A stretch of 64,000 bases of DNA, from NCBI GenBank assembly GCA_030374735.1, contig JASCIV010000006.1, forward strand, positions 1 to 64,000, written 5' to 3'. The notes under the pieces were generated by a model, which saw only the letters and a program-made list of their open reading frames with translations, was not told where the DNA came from and ran no database searches. This document shows, piece by piece, positions 30,936 through 41,102 of this stretch (positions are counted from its first letter, which is position 1; every line of letters starts with the position of its first letter). The DNA comes from Gracilaria caudata (lineage: Eukaryota; Rhodophyta; Florideophyceae; Gracilariales; Gracilariaceae). A program made the position numbers and the translations under genes.

Positions 30936-31085
30936 GTGACGGTTCTTGCGTTACAGTACCTTCAAAGGTGCGTTACGTTACCTTACCTTGGAAGGCGGCT
31001 TTTCGGAGGTAACGCCGCCCTCATCCGTGACCGCACATCAACTTCGGAGTCCTAAGATGTAACGTTTTATGTTTTTAGAGCGCTG
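30936..31085. repeat. Direct repeat, first copy (partner 31349-31474)
   Basis: Shares GAGTGACGGTTCTTGCGTTAC, then CCCTCATCCGTGACCGCA and a TGTTTTTAG-GCGCTGC end with 31349-31474. The copies are about 413 bp apart, and repeat copy E lies between them. Confidence 0.7.
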
Positions 31086-31173
31086 CTCGGCGATTGACAA
31101 CAGCTTAAGCTTTCCGCTCGCACTGCGAGTGGTACAACGGGAGTCTAGTGACGAGACGTACATAGGAATCGTC

Positions 31174-31290
31174 ACTAGAGATGGAAGGCATGCAGGGGGA
31201 TCATGAGGGAATGCTCGCAAATAAACTGAGCCCCAGAGACCAGTACGTGGTTGGCAAGGACTCGCCAGAGCACAGAAAAGGCTCCTACTG
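31174..31290 (-). repeat. Copy E (fragment) of the small membrane-peptide repeat
   Basis: The minus frame reads AFSVLWRVLANHVLVSGAQF then ICEHSLMIPLHAFHL and stops. It matches the upstream part seen at copy C and the FICE..VVILLRAIHI part of copies A and B, so it bridges the two halves of the consensus. Confidence 0.5.
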
Positions 31291-31348
31291 AGTCAGTAGT
31301 ACTGACGTGCTGTAGCAGTGGAGACGAGTTAATTCTGCTTTCTGGATC

Positions 31349-31474
31349 GAGTGACGGTTCTTGCGTTACTGTAGCTTCGACGGGTGGCGTCACAGAGGTA
31401 AGAGAACGCCTCCCTCATCCGTGACCGCATATCAACTCTTGACTTCGAACAAAATTTGTGTTTTTAGCGCGCTG
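31349..31474. repeat. Direct repeat, second copy (partner 30936-31085)
   Basis: The same conserved blocks as the first copy, with a shorter and diverged interior. Confidence 0.7.
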
Positions 31475-31666
31475 CATCATGATGAGGTACAGTCGTACCT
31501 TCAGTACCTTCGGCGGCGAATGTTGGCCGCCAGAATGCAATCCGTGGCGCCACTTACAAGATTCATCAATAATTGCGCCCTCTACGGTTTCTTCTTCGTT
31601 TCAAAACTCGCACGCAGCGTCTATCTCACCGTCCTCCGTGCGTTACGACGCGATACGGCGCGTGTG

Positions 31667-31674
31667 TATAAAAG
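31667..31674 (+). promoter_or_regulatory. TATA box TATAAAAG
   Basis: A strong TATAAAAG in a GC-rich setting (GCGTGTGTATAAAAGCGCC), 100 bp upstream of the ATG of the small ORF at 31774. It is the clearest TATA element in the window. Confidence 0.5.
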
Positions 31675-31773
31675 CGCCACACCGGAAGCTTTTCGAGCAC
31701 ATCACCCAAACGTAAAGGCGTAAGAACTCCTCTTTGCTCTGTTGCCTTTCCACTATCGCCAACCCTGCCTCAG

Positions 31774-32040
31774 ATGCCCCCTTTCGCAACTTCGATCATG
31801 TTCTTGTCCGCCGCTCCAATCTCTTCGCATCGCACTCCTCTCGACCAAGGCACTATGGTGAGCATGGCTTTCGCCAACGGCGACCGTGCCCACGAGGCTG
31901 CAAAGCTCATCAAAACTAATCAGTCTCTACCCACAGATTCTTACATCGGTACACAATCATCTCAGGGACTGGCAACTCTTCGTTTGGACTACTCGCCACG
32001 TTTGTTGATCCGCAAAAACTTTGAGCCCATCTCGTCTTAG
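31774..32040 (+). CDS. Small putative plastid-targeted protein, unknown
   Basis: An 88-residue ATG frame behind a TATA box. The N-terminus (MPPFATSIMFLSAAPISSHR) has Phe at position 4 and a serine/alanine-rich, uncharged composition, as in red-algal plastid transit peptides. The mature part (LIKTNQSLPTDSYIGTQSSQ, ending RKNFEPISS) matches no family I recognise. The TATA box, clean ATG and N-terminus argue for a real gene; the decayed-repeat surroundings argue for caution. Confidence 0.4.
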   Translation: MPPFATSIMFLSAAPISSHRTPLDQGTMVSMAFANGDRAHEAAKLIKTNQSLPTDSYIGTQSSQGLATLRLDYSPRLLIRKNFEPISS

Positions 32041-34373
32041 ACACACGCCCATCTACGGCATTGCAGCGAGTCAATGTGGCTTGCTCGCCTTCCGTTTGCA
32101 CCTTCCTCGGGCGCAGTCTACGCCGGCTGGCTACTACAACGCCCAATTTCTATTGCCCTATGTCATTGAAGAGTCCTCTTTCTTGCCGCATAGAGTACCG
32201 TCTTTTACTGGCAAACTGCAGAACATTTGGTGAAAAAGCGTAGTCCAAAAGAAGTCTCAGAACACCGGATATAGCTCAGTTGTTTTACAGTTCTAAAGCC
32301 AGAAGTGTAACGCAACCGAGTTATATCCAGTGCTCTGGACTGGCTCAATGCGAAACATCTCTTTGTGAAGTTTGAAATTGATCTAGGCGGCCGAAAAGTT
32401 TTCCAATACCTGCAAAAGTCACACTTACGTTGAAAGATGTGAGTACTGGGTTTCCCGTATACGAAGCAATAGCGGACGCCTTTAATGAACGGATTGACTA
32501 TGCACGAGAGGCAAACAACTGCTAGCGCCTTGCAGACGACTGCAAAGAAAAGCCGAGAGCTCGCACATAGTGGTTCCGAAAGAGCATTTTCAGTATTTAA
32601 CTACCATCGCTCCTTTCTTACTATACCGGTCAGACATTGAGGCAACTGGAAAAGAGTCCAAGAAAGTCTTGGCGTGATTTTTCACTTATTGTCAATCGAT
32701 TCGGGAAGGCCTTCCTCCGTCATGTGTTAGCTTTTCCTTTTTACAGCTCCGATCTTGATCCAGGAATTTTAGCGATCGGTGCAAATGACACAGTTGCACA
32801 CAATGACTTTGGAATGATGGAAGAGTTTTGTTCTTCGACGTCAAGAACTCTTAGTACATAATTTGCTTGGTTTTGTTGATAAAGAAGCACAAATGATTAC
32901 AAGTACCCTCTTAGATCCCGGCATCTTGGCCATACCGCCTGACCCTTCTTCTATTCGTCGTGCGTTACAATACTTTCTTATTGTCACCAGATCTCGTCCA
33001 ACTCGAGAGCAGACCATTGCTTCGATGAGTGAAGATCTGTACGCCATGACGCGAGACACGCAGTTTAGGATACCAGTCGCAAGTGCCTTTTCTTTCACGA
33101 GCGGTTTCCAATTTGGAGGTTTTGCAGAGAGCATTGAAAAGGACTTTAGATTTGTGGAAGCTGCTCTTCCTGTGCATATGAATATTTGGGCCAACAAACT
33201 GGCAACATCAACTCTGTGCGGTAGTTGTTTGGCTTGTTTGGCTCTCTTGCGGCTTGCCTGATAGTCGCCCGACAGCAATCCGTCTCGAAGGAGTTGAAAA
33301 TTCGAGTGGTTGGCAGAATCGAGAGATTGAAAGGACGCTGGCACAGTTCAAACGAGGTCAAGGGATGCGGAGGATTTGCTTCGAAAGCAACATTCGTTGG
33401 TGAAGGTTTTACAGTGTTTTCTGGCCTCCGGCACAACTGCGTTGGCTCTAATGCGGGCTGTTGCGACGGCAGTGTTCCCAACAGTGCTCAAGATGACATA
33501 TGTGGCAAATCAGACAATGATGGGTCAAACTGATGGGTTCAGTTGGCGGGTTGCTAATCATTCGAAAACGGAGAGCTTCATGAGCTCCGCTGTGTAGAAC
33601 CGTGCGTATTTATATGCAGATTCGATTCATTATCTGACAAGCTCTGTTTCCAGGACTTCTGATGCGCTCGAAATTAGTATCATCGAACGTCACGTGAGGA
33701 TATTTTCGATGAGCACTGTTTTATCACACAAGTCAAAGTTTGATGTTGGATCCAAGGCTTGGCCGACGTGGTGGAGGTGTATCTACTGCATGAAACTCAA
33801 CCCGCACTGAAACGACAAACAACGAAGAGTGGTACGAAGGGTAAGATACAAGAAATCGGGCTTGTACCCGATTTCGACTGCTCCAAACTTGCGTGAAGTT
33901 ATGCCGCGTAAGAAAGGTCTGTCAGCAGCTGACAGACCGTGCTTACAGCGGGGCTTTGTGAGCTGCAGAGTGTGCACGCTGGACCTGAAGCTGGTCACCA
34001 GCATCTGGCATTGCTGGTGAAGTTACAGACACTCTGGCAGCCAGACACGCAGTCAAAAACGGTTCGTTGCTGCTCAGAAGCCCATTGGCTCTGTTACTGG
34101 CACAGACGCGGGCGTACAAGGGTACAAGGGTGAAGTTTTTATGTGGCTGCGACTGCACCCACTTCTTCCTGCTTTGCGTACTCACGCTGGCCTCCTTCAT
34201 TTCGTTTCACAATTTCCACCCACAGGGCGACTTTTTTGTCGAGTGTACGGGTGAGTGAGGTTTTCTGTTCTCCGCTCCCTCCGGCCGTTTTTCTCGGCTT
34301 GACCAACTGGGCTTTCGCTGCGCTTCCTGTAAGAATCTGTAGTGTTCAAGAACCTCAACATACAGCATTCAAA
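32041..34373. other. Intergenic region with decayed coding fragments and hairpins
   Basis: Besides the long hairpin near 32.3 kb, fragments such as LDPGILAIPPDPSSIRRALQ (frame 32863-33261) and LDPGILAIG (near 32.77 kb) suggest an old duplicated or spliced gene that I cannot reconstruct. Two short perfect hairpins lie at 33852-33875 (GAAATCGGG arms) and 33916-33938 (GGTCTGTCAGC arms). No gene is supported. Confidence 0.4.
32257..32338. repeat. Long imperfect hairpin, 38-nt arms and 6-nt loop
   Basis: Arms 32257-32294 and 32301-32338 enclose the loop AAAGCC. In the central 28 pairs (32267-32294 with 32301-32328), 23 are Watson-Crick and two more are G-T. The ends GGATATA and TATATCC resemble a tRNA acceptor stem, but no cloverleaf forms. 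It could be a fold-back element or a small-RNA precursor. Confidence 0.75.
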
Positions 34374-35171
34374 ATGAGTTCCAAGAATATGCTCGTCATG
34401 GTTGGTACCATGTACCTCCTGAGAAAGGTCGATCAGGAAGAACCTGTTGTACTGTTTTACGCCCGACTCGCGTTTGTTGCGTACATTTTGGTCGTCACAT
34501 CGCTTTATGCGCTGCTGCATTGGCGCATTACTTCACGGTCTGATCTAACACCAGTAACTGTGCCACTAAAAGCCAAATCTCCGTCGTTCCGAGAGGCAAT
34601 GGAACAGGCTCAGAAGGCAGCCGAGGATCAGTCTCAAACAACAGAAACCTCGGAAGCAAAAGATGACAACAAACCAAAGGAAAGAGAAGGCAACGACGAA
34701 TCGAGCAGCGAAGAACCCGAGACTGAAACCATTACCGTTATGGAATATGACTTGCGCACGCTATCGGGCGCAAGAAAAAGCTGGGTAATGAACTGTCTCA
34801 TACTGGCCGCGATCAACTACAAGACAGAGTCTGTCAGCGCCATAGTTATGTCACCGTTTATGACCCTCATGAAGTTGGTCACAGAAGATCCCCTTTTCCT
34901 TATCCATGTATGCGGCGCGCCAGCAGTCGACAAACTCAAGCGGCCTTTCTCACAACCAGAAAGTCCGCTTGCGGCTTTGTTCAAAGATATGGCTCCAAAA
35001 GACCCTGCGGCGCCTGAGCAACCAAAGAACGACAAGCCTATCGTGGAGGAACTTCATGATGACAATGAAAGTGAGGAAGAAGATTCAGGTCCTACAAGAC
35101 TCGCTGATCTTGGCGACGATCATATCAAGAGCGATTTTGACGACGAGGAGGAGCCAAAGAAGACCAAGTAA
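34374..35171 (+). CDS. SND3: SND3/PHO88-family ER membrane protein (SRP-independent targeting)
   Basis: A 265-residue protein. The N-terminus MSSKNMLVMVGTMYLLRKVD has the short hydrophobic segment and RxxD of PHO88. A second membrane segment follows (FVAYILVVTSLYALLHW), then EYDLRTLSGARKSW..., and a conserved late phrase, PLFLIHVCGAPAVDKLKRPF, comparable to KIHLFGKPATGDLKRPF of yeast. Compared with yeast (about 188 residues), it has an acidic insertion between the second helix and YDL and a long acidic C-terminal tail (DDNESEEEDSGP). SND3 acts with SND1/SND2 in SRP-independent delivery to the ER; the family was first named for phosphate transport. ATG 34374 was selected over non-ATG upstream codons. 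Confidence 0.78.
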   Translation: MSSKNMLVMVGTMYLLRKVDQEEPVVLFYARLAFVAYILVVTSLYALLHWRITSRSDLTPVTVPLKAKSPSFREAMEQAQKAAEDQSQTTETSEAKDDNKPKEREGNDESSSEEPETETITVMEYDLRTLSGARKSWVMNCLILAAINYKTESVSAIVMSPFMTLMKLVTEDPLFLIHVCGAPAVDKLKRPFSQPESPLAALFKDMAPKDPAAPEQPKNDKPIVEELHDDNESEEEDSGPTRLADLGDDHIKSDFDDEEEPKKTK

Positions 35172-35992
35172 ACCAGCACTGCGAAGTGCTCGCCTTGGCC
35201 GGTAATCAGTGTATCTGTCTTATTCCTTCGCAGTCGTTAGGGAACTACCTGCCGCCTTTTTGACGAATTTAACTTCGGGATTTACGAGAAGTCCGTGCTT
35301 GTTACGTCTTATCTTGCTAAACTGAATATCTTTGTTTTATCGACTCTTCGTGTACTTGCACCTGATACAAAACAACCGAGTGGATACAACGATACATTCT
35401 TTTTTGGGGTGTTACTGTGTCGTCGTGCGACTTGCCTTTTACGCTATCGGATGTACACTCGTTATAAACATTTCAGCAAAGTTTCGTTAACGAGATACAT
35501 CCTTTATACGCCAAGGTGGTGACGCAGGGTTGGAGTACATGCATAAACACAGGGCGGAGGCTAGATTGTTGTCTATACAACCCCTGCTTACCCATTGTGA
35601 ACTAACAAGGCCTTTTCAGTCTTCAACTGTTTCCTGTCATGATTTCTTTGTGAGCGAGCGTAAAAAGCTTGCGTGCGTTGTGAACAAGGGTGTGAAGAGC
35701 AAAGCATATGTCATTACTCTGTGACGTGTTTCTAATTGATCTCAGCTCTCGTCAGCTTTTCCAAAGGAACCGTCTGATGAGCTTTTATTAAGTTCGTAGA
35801 TGAAACTCACAGGTGATTCTCCCCTGGCTTCGCTTCCCTCTTCGTCAGGCCAATTTCAGTGAGGCGCCTCCATGTACAAGTTATCGTGAAGTTAAATTTT
35901 ACATTCTATTGCATCATGTGTTACGACGAGTAGTCTAAATCTACGCTCGTCAAATGAACGACATTGGTATGAGTACAAAAGTATCTTTGCAC
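35172..35992. other. Intergenic, no feature seen
   Basis: Convergent 3' region between SND3 and the disordered-protein gene. Short frames only. Confidence 0.5.
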
Positions 35993-37357
35993 CTAGTTAT
36001 TCTGAAGCGGCCGCCTTGACCGCCTCTTTTTCATAGTGCCTTCTGCAGACATACAGCTGGCTCCCGCAGAGATATCCCTACTAGCTCCATTCGGAGAAAA
36101 CGTGCTAGGATTTCCATTCAAGTTAGCTTGCGTTGTAGTCCTAAGGGCAGTAGTGGGCGGCCCTGTAGCTGCGGCGGGTACGTCACGAGATGTTCTTTTT
36201 GTTCTTGTGCACAGACCTTCTTTCGGGAATGCGCTTCCCTGATTCGATTGCGCAGTGTGACTGCCCTCTGTAGTGCTTCCTGTCCTCGAAAGAACAGGGT
36301 TTCCTCCTTGAGGACTTCTAGACGCGCCGGATGGACGCCTAATCACCCTCTTTGTCGCTGATGCGCTGGCAAATGCGCTGACCTGTTCAGTTTGCTTCTC
36401 CACACTTTGCGAGTGGTCTGTATCTTTCACAAGGGGAGCGGTTGCAGTCAATGGATGCATCGGCGCAGAATCCGGCTTCGTCAGACGTTTCGTTTGCGCA
36501 ATTGACGGAAGTGCTGAAGGCAACTGTACTCCCGATTGATTTGCATGCTCAGCACTGCTCAAATTGGGTTTAGGGGGATATCGTGAACTAGCCGTTCCGT
36601 TTCGAAGAGCTGATTCAAACGAACCTTCCACAGGTTCAAGTGCGTTCCCTGGACGAGGTGTGGTCCGCACTTGCGAATTACCGTCACTTCCCCGAGATTC
36701 CTGGGCGTGCGCCCCCGCAGAAGAACCTTCTGAGACAATGTTCTTTCGCCGTCTGCTCTGCCGGATATCGGTGGCAGATGACTTAAGCATTGCCTCATAA
36801 GAACCTTCGACAGATGCAAAGGGTTTTGCAGGACGTGGGGGTTTTGCATTCGGTTCCCTGGAAGCAGAGGCTTGGGCGTCTATATGAGATGCTCTCGCCT
36901 CCTGAGAATCTTCTTCCTCTTCCAGCAAAGGCGCAGAGATTGTCGGCGGAAGCACTTGCTGCGGACTATCATCACGGGTATGCTCTTGGTCCGACTCCGA
37001 GCGCGTCTGTGCCACCGCAAGGGCTGGTGAATGAGAAGCAGAAGAACTCGAGTGCTGTTCACGAAACCTTACATCGTTCTCCTCTTGTCTTGACTGCTGT
37101 TCGGCAATTTGCTCCATGAGCTGGTCGCGGCTCCATGCGCCAAAGGCATTATGTGAAACTTGCGGTCGCTGCGGCTCTGCTTCGGGGGGCTCATCAGAGC
37201 TCCACCAGTCGGGAGAGGAAGACGCCGGGGCATTGTCAAACTCATTACGACGAGGGTTATGTAGCGATGTGATGACTTCTGAGCGTTTCTTATCCTTGTC
37301 ATACTCCCTTTTCGCAGCCTTGGCCGCTTTGAACGCGCCGATTGCGATGAAAACCAT
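35993..37357 (-). CDS. Intrinsically disordered protein of unknown function
   Basis: A 454-residue ATG frame. The N-terminus (MVFIAIGAFKAAKAAKREYD) is a short hydrophobic then basic amphipathic segment that could anchor the protein to a membrane. Most of the rest is disordered and rich in S, P, T, Q and E, with a phrase repeated three times: KPFASVEGSYEAMLKSSATD, NALEPVEGSFESALRNGTAS, and a weaker third. The C-terminus is very basic (MKKRRSRRPLQNN). I recognise no family. Codon use and length support a real gene. Confidence 0.6.
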   Translation of the reverse strand: MVFIAIGAFKAAKAAKREYDKDKKRSEVITSLHNPRRNEFDNAPASSSPDWWSSDEPPEAEPQRPQVSHNAFGAWSRDQLMEQIAEQQSRQEENDVRFREQHSSSSASHSPALAVAQTRSESDQEHTRDDSPQQVLPPTISAPLLEEEEDSQEARASHIDAQASASREPNAKPPRPAKPFASVEGSYEAMLKSSATDIRQSRRRKNIVSEGSSAGAHAQESRGSDGNSQVRTTPRPGNALEPVEGSFESALRNGTASSRYPPKPNLSSAEHANQSGVQLPSALPSIAQTKRLTKPDSAPMHPLTATAPLVKDTDHSQSVEKQTEQVSAFASASATKRVIRRPSGASRSPQGGNPVLSRTGSTTEGSHTAQSNQGSAFPKEGLCTRTKRTSRDVPAAATGPPTTALRTTTQANLNGNPSTFSPNGASRDISAGASCMSAEGTMKKRRSRRPLQNN

Positions 37358-38212
37358 TGAACCTCCTGGGCCTCAGCAAAGAAAGATATGAACTATCTAG
37401 TATCAGTAACGAAATATGGCGTTAAGCTGGATGTTAGCGGAAGACCCGAACAATCGGAAGTAGCGCTTGGAAGCGAAGAGCATTGTCATCGGAAAAAGTC
37501 ACTGTACATCTCTGGTGCATGAGTTATGAAGTGCGAACTTTGTACCACAAAATTTGCACTACAGATGTGAGAATTGGTGTAAAGTAACGTGTCAGAGGTG
37601 TACATGTAGAGTTTGCGGTTGTCATTTGCCAATAAAAACGGCGATTCATACCACATGGTGCGCAGTCTGGAACGAGCGGTTGATGTGCCAGCATGCATCA
37701 TCATGATGCAGCCGACCGCTCAAGTCCTTCCCTTGGGCCATTATAGATAATATCCTCGAAGCCTCCTCTGGCTTGCGGAACTGCTGGTCATCCTCGTTTT
37801 TCTGAAGATTGTTCAGGCGATGAAAGGCTGGCTGAGGTTCGCAATTCGCGTGCCCCTTATAACCAAACGTTTAAAGCACAAGTATCCCTTTACAAAGCCA
37901 GCCTCACACATGTCTGGGGAGAAAATTTCGCACGGTGAATACTGTATCATGATGAGCGGCAAACGATTGTCGAACAGCGCACGCTCCGATGGAGCCGCTC
38001 TGTTTCGGTATCCCCACATCATCATGAATCATCATCATGACATTCCTGTCTGTCTGTCTTCTGAACTTGCTCGTCAGCAAACGTCACCCGTTTCAGACTA
38101 ATCCAGATTAACTTCCCATGCTCTCAGCTGCAGCATGATAACGGAAACGCCAACCCTGAGTACGGAGATATGCGGGGGGGGGGCCTCCAAAAAGCTCTAC
38201 GTGCCATGATTT
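37358..38212. other. Intergenic region
   Basis: No supported gene. A 93-codon ATG frame at 37820-38101 is not recognisable. Several ATCATGATG-type palindromic words occur (about 37697, 37949 and 38023). A G10 run is at 38174-38183. Confidence 0.4.
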
Positions 38213-39319
38213 CTATTCCACCGGTTCAGTGCTGCAATACTTTGTAGGACCACTGGCATATTTGCAGAAACAACCATTTCGAGCATCCTCAAGCATTTTC
38301 TGCCACACGAAACACCCGTAAAAGTTGTGGCAAAGTTGATCCCAATTGTCAACCACTTCGCATAGATTGTCACCGGTGGCCTTAAAGCGGGAAGGTCGGG
38401 TTTTTTCATGAGGCAATCCAAGAAATGCTTGAATGTCTCTCATAACATCTTCTCGATCATACAAGTAATCTTCATATGGAACCTCACGAACACATCCATT
38501 TCCACCACTTATGATGTGAACAGCATCAATAATCGCGTGATGACTTCGCACTTTGTTACGAATAGTATCGTGAAGAAACTGGAAGTCATCGATTCGGAAA
38601 CGACAGCCAGCCCCTTGATTGCATCGTTGCTCCTGGGTGACATTCTCTCGTAAGCCTTCTACAACCGCGGTGTCGTTTAAGTATCGGTGTGAGTACTCTC
38701 CGACACTCGCCTTGAAAAGGTTTCTTCTATAGTTCCAAAGTATCCGTGTTTGATACTTTCCAGCAAGTTTACGGAACTCCTCTGGTTTGTTGAGGATATG
38801 CGTAGGCCTGATTTTGAAGCCCGGCAGTTTACCTTCACTTATGCCGCGTTCGAAAAATGAAGCCGTCGTTTCCAGAGCTTCGCTAGAATTAAGGACTGGT
38901 TGGTGATCGACTAACTCACCAATTTCCATATAAACTTGTGAATGAGAGCGCAATTCAGAAAGCACCGCGGATGAACCAGAATGTCCCATAAACACAATGA
39001 GGAAAGATTTTGCTCGTTCGGAGGCGGTAGTACATTCGGGAAAAGGTCGTGCGTGACGGGCAGCTCTGGCAAATTGATCATCGTAGATATGATCCCCTTC
39101 TGAGTCGGATGATTCCGGGTCAAAAAGAAACCTGAATGGTTTCGAATGAGTGGGAGAATGAACAAGAAGTAGGACCAAAACCAGAATTAGAAGGATCGAT
39201 ACAGTAAGCGGACGGAGCAACTTGGAAGATTTCTTTCGACTTGAGAGAAGAGCCTGGGTAGGACGACGCAAAGCGGCATGTGAGAAGGCTCTGGTGGTGG
39301 AGGTGGTATGCACCCTCAT
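38213..39319 (-). CDS. Type II membrane sulfotransferase
   Basis: A 368-residue protein: a basic cytosolic N-terminus, one membrane segment (LLRPLTVSILLILVLVLLLV), a linker, then a sulfotransferase domain. The 5'-phosphosulfate-binding loop is KSFLIVFMGHSGSSAVLSEL, and WNYRRNLFKASVGEY fits the 3'-phosphate-binding region. Late cysteines (CHNFYGCF, NGCFCKY) suggest a disulfide-bonded lumenal domain. Such Golgi enzymes move sulfate from PAPS to carbohydrate or protein. The acceptor is unknown; sulfated cell-wall polysaccharide is an inference. It is divergent from NDUFAF3 across 1.1 kb. Confidence 0.8.
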   Translation of the reverse strand: MRVHTTSTTRAFSHAALRRPTQALLSSRKKSSKLLRPLTVSILLILVLVLLLVHSPTHSKPFRFLFDPESSDSEGDHIYDDQFARAARHARPFPECTTASERAKSFLIVFMGHSGSSAVLSELRSHSQVYMEIGELVDHQPVLNSSEALETTASFFERGISEGKLPGFKIRPTHILNKPEEFRKLAGKYQTRILWNYRRNLFKASVGEYSHRYLNDTAVVEGLRENVTQEQRCNQGAGCRFRIDDFQFLHDTIRNKVRSHHAIIDAVHIISGGNGCVREVPYEDYLYDREDVMRDIQAFLGLPHEKTRPSRFKATGDNLCEVVDNWDQLCHNFYGCFVWQKMLEDARNGCFCKYASGPTKYCSTEPVE

Positions 39320-40458
39320 TTTCGCAGTGAGAAGAGATCTAGCAACCTATCAGACCGTGTAGTGCAACTTTAGTTGATTATGCTCAGATGTTAGGGGTTG
39401 AAGCCCTCTTACCCTCTACCCTCTTAGCTTTGGGTATGCCACGTCGAGGGCGAGGAAATGTGAAGGATTAAGTTGGAAGCTACAGAGCCGGTACAAAGGT
39501 AGAATCGGCAGAGTAGATACCGTAGTGCAGTCTGCACTATTGACCCACTACAAGCCCCCGTGCGACGTGGGATTTATTGCCTCAAGCTGACATCCAAGCG
39601 ACGCTATTCTCCCTGAAACAAAATTTTGAGTTTCCCCATCATCGTGGTCATCTATGAGATAGATATTGGCAGAAGGATTGGGCTGCTAGCTAGCAGACTA
39701 ACCCTCTTGACGGGTCGGGCTGTAAGGTTATCCCTCTATCCCCGTATGCCTCATAACCATTAAAACCTCACTTATCTAAGATACCCCTATACCCGACCAG
39801 ACCAGACTCGGGTGTAGCATTGCCAAAACCGTATGACGGTCAAACGCACACATGCATTTTGCAGTGACTAAACGCATGCGCTGCGGGGCGTATGGTATCT
39901 ACAAGGTTAGCGTTCCTACGACGGTAACCAATACTCTGTACAGCGGTAGGAGGTCGTATGCGCATTTTCCCTTTGATTTCATTTTCGTGGCGATGGGCAC
40001 CTACGTTCTTGAAATTCCACGGGAAACGACGGATAGATAAATTATCCGTATGCTTGAATGCCTTGTAGCGCGACTGTGGAGCTTTGAAAGTGATCGCATC
40101 GTATCGAGTCCAGTGAACCATGGAGTATATAACAATATGCTAACAACCACTTGCTGAAAGTCTCAGCCTGAGACGTTATTCTCTCAGAGATCGCTTGAAA
40201 GGTAAACTATTAAATCACGTTCGATACATTAAGCCTTCCCCCCCCTTCCCCTTCCCCTCCTCCACCACGCCTGTCTGACGTGACCCAATACCTACATAGT
40301 CCAGAAGCTTTAACGGCACCTCCCACGAATCGATGCTAACGTCTGTCCGATTTTAGAACTGTCACGACCTGTCACTCACCTTTTGGTAACACCGCTGTCC
40401 TCACCGCTGTCTTCACCCCTATCCTGAAGTCTTGCAGGGAAGAGATGCAATCATCATC
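39320..40458. promoter_or_regulatory. Divergent intergenic region, sulfotransferase / NDUFAF3
   Basis: Contains TACGACGGTA at 39917-39926 and related pyrimidine-rich words (CCCTCTTACCCTCTACCCTC at about 39407). AATCATCATCATGATGA lies just before the NDUFAF3 start. No coding region is supported. Confidence 0.4.
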
Positions 40459-41102
40459 ATGATGAGGGCAAGCATATTTTCTCGATTCCTTCAGAGCCAG
40501 AGGTGGCGATTCTTTTGCTCTAAATCAGAAGCGCAGCAAGCTCCAGATCTTCCACATCGGCCGGCAAACCATCCATTCGATTCTCTTGGATACGAACTTA
40601 TTCACTCACCGACTGAACCACAAGCAGTTCAAAGAGCCGTAATTGATTCGATAGGAGCAACGTCCTTCACGATAAGCGGCGTTCGCGTGTACGGATCGGT
40701 GCTCATCATGCCTTTCTTCTCTACTGTTTGGAATGTTGACCACATTCATCAAGTGTGTCCCAGTTCGTTTGCACTCGTGAAGCTTATCGCGCCGCGACCA
40801 GACATTGTGCTTGTGGGAACGGGAGCCGCATCACTTGTACGTAGCCTGTTTTCGTTGCTGCTCGAGAACCGATAATGGAAGCGTTCTACTAACTGCACTA
40901 TGCTTTCCCTTGTCTTGTAATCAAACATTCTCAGCCACTGTCCGCAGACGTCAAGAATTTCTTCAAAGAGATACATGTTAATGTCGAGGCAATGGATACT
41001 AAGAACGCATGTCATACTTTCAATGTGTTAAATCAAGAGGACAGGAATGTTGCTGCGGCTTTGTTTCCTATTGTTTATGCACAAGAGGATCCCATATCGT
41101 AG
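40459..41102 (+). CDS. NDUFAF3: Mitochondrial complex I assembly factor NDUFAF3, two exons
   Basis: Exon 1 is 40459-40836 and exon 2 is 40935-41102, with a 98-nt intron (GTACGT...CATTCTCAG, phase 0). The 181-residue product has a mitochondrial presequence (MMRASIFSRFLQSQRWRFF), then the DUF498 core: ISGVRVYGSVLIMPFFSTVW and KLIAPRPDIVLVGTGAASL. Exon 2 supplies the rest (PLSADVKNFFKEIHVNVEAM, ACHTFNVLNQEDRNVAAALF). The human protein has 184 residues. NDUFAF3 works with NDUFAF4 early in building the matrix arm of NADH dehydrogenase. Without the intron the reading frame ends early, so the splice is well supported. Confidence 0.88.

Larger units (their letters stand above)
29950..31773. other. 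Accessory intergenic region with duplications
   Basis: Holds a truncated zinc-knuckle ORF (minus, about 30300-30110, ending after one CCHC knuckle RCSKCGKVGHNVRRCP), membrane-peptide repeat copies D and E, and a direct repeat (30936-31085 and 31349-31474). At its right end is a TATA box for the small gene at 31774. Confidence 0.5.

Noticed and set aside
32267..32328. tRNA-like ends GGATATAGCTCAGTTG ... TATATCC
   Set aside because: The two halves form one long hairpin; no anticodon or T-arm can be drawn and the length is 62 nt.
37820..38101. 93-codon ATG frame
   Set aside because: No family, promoter or conservation signal; composition is like the intergenic sequence.
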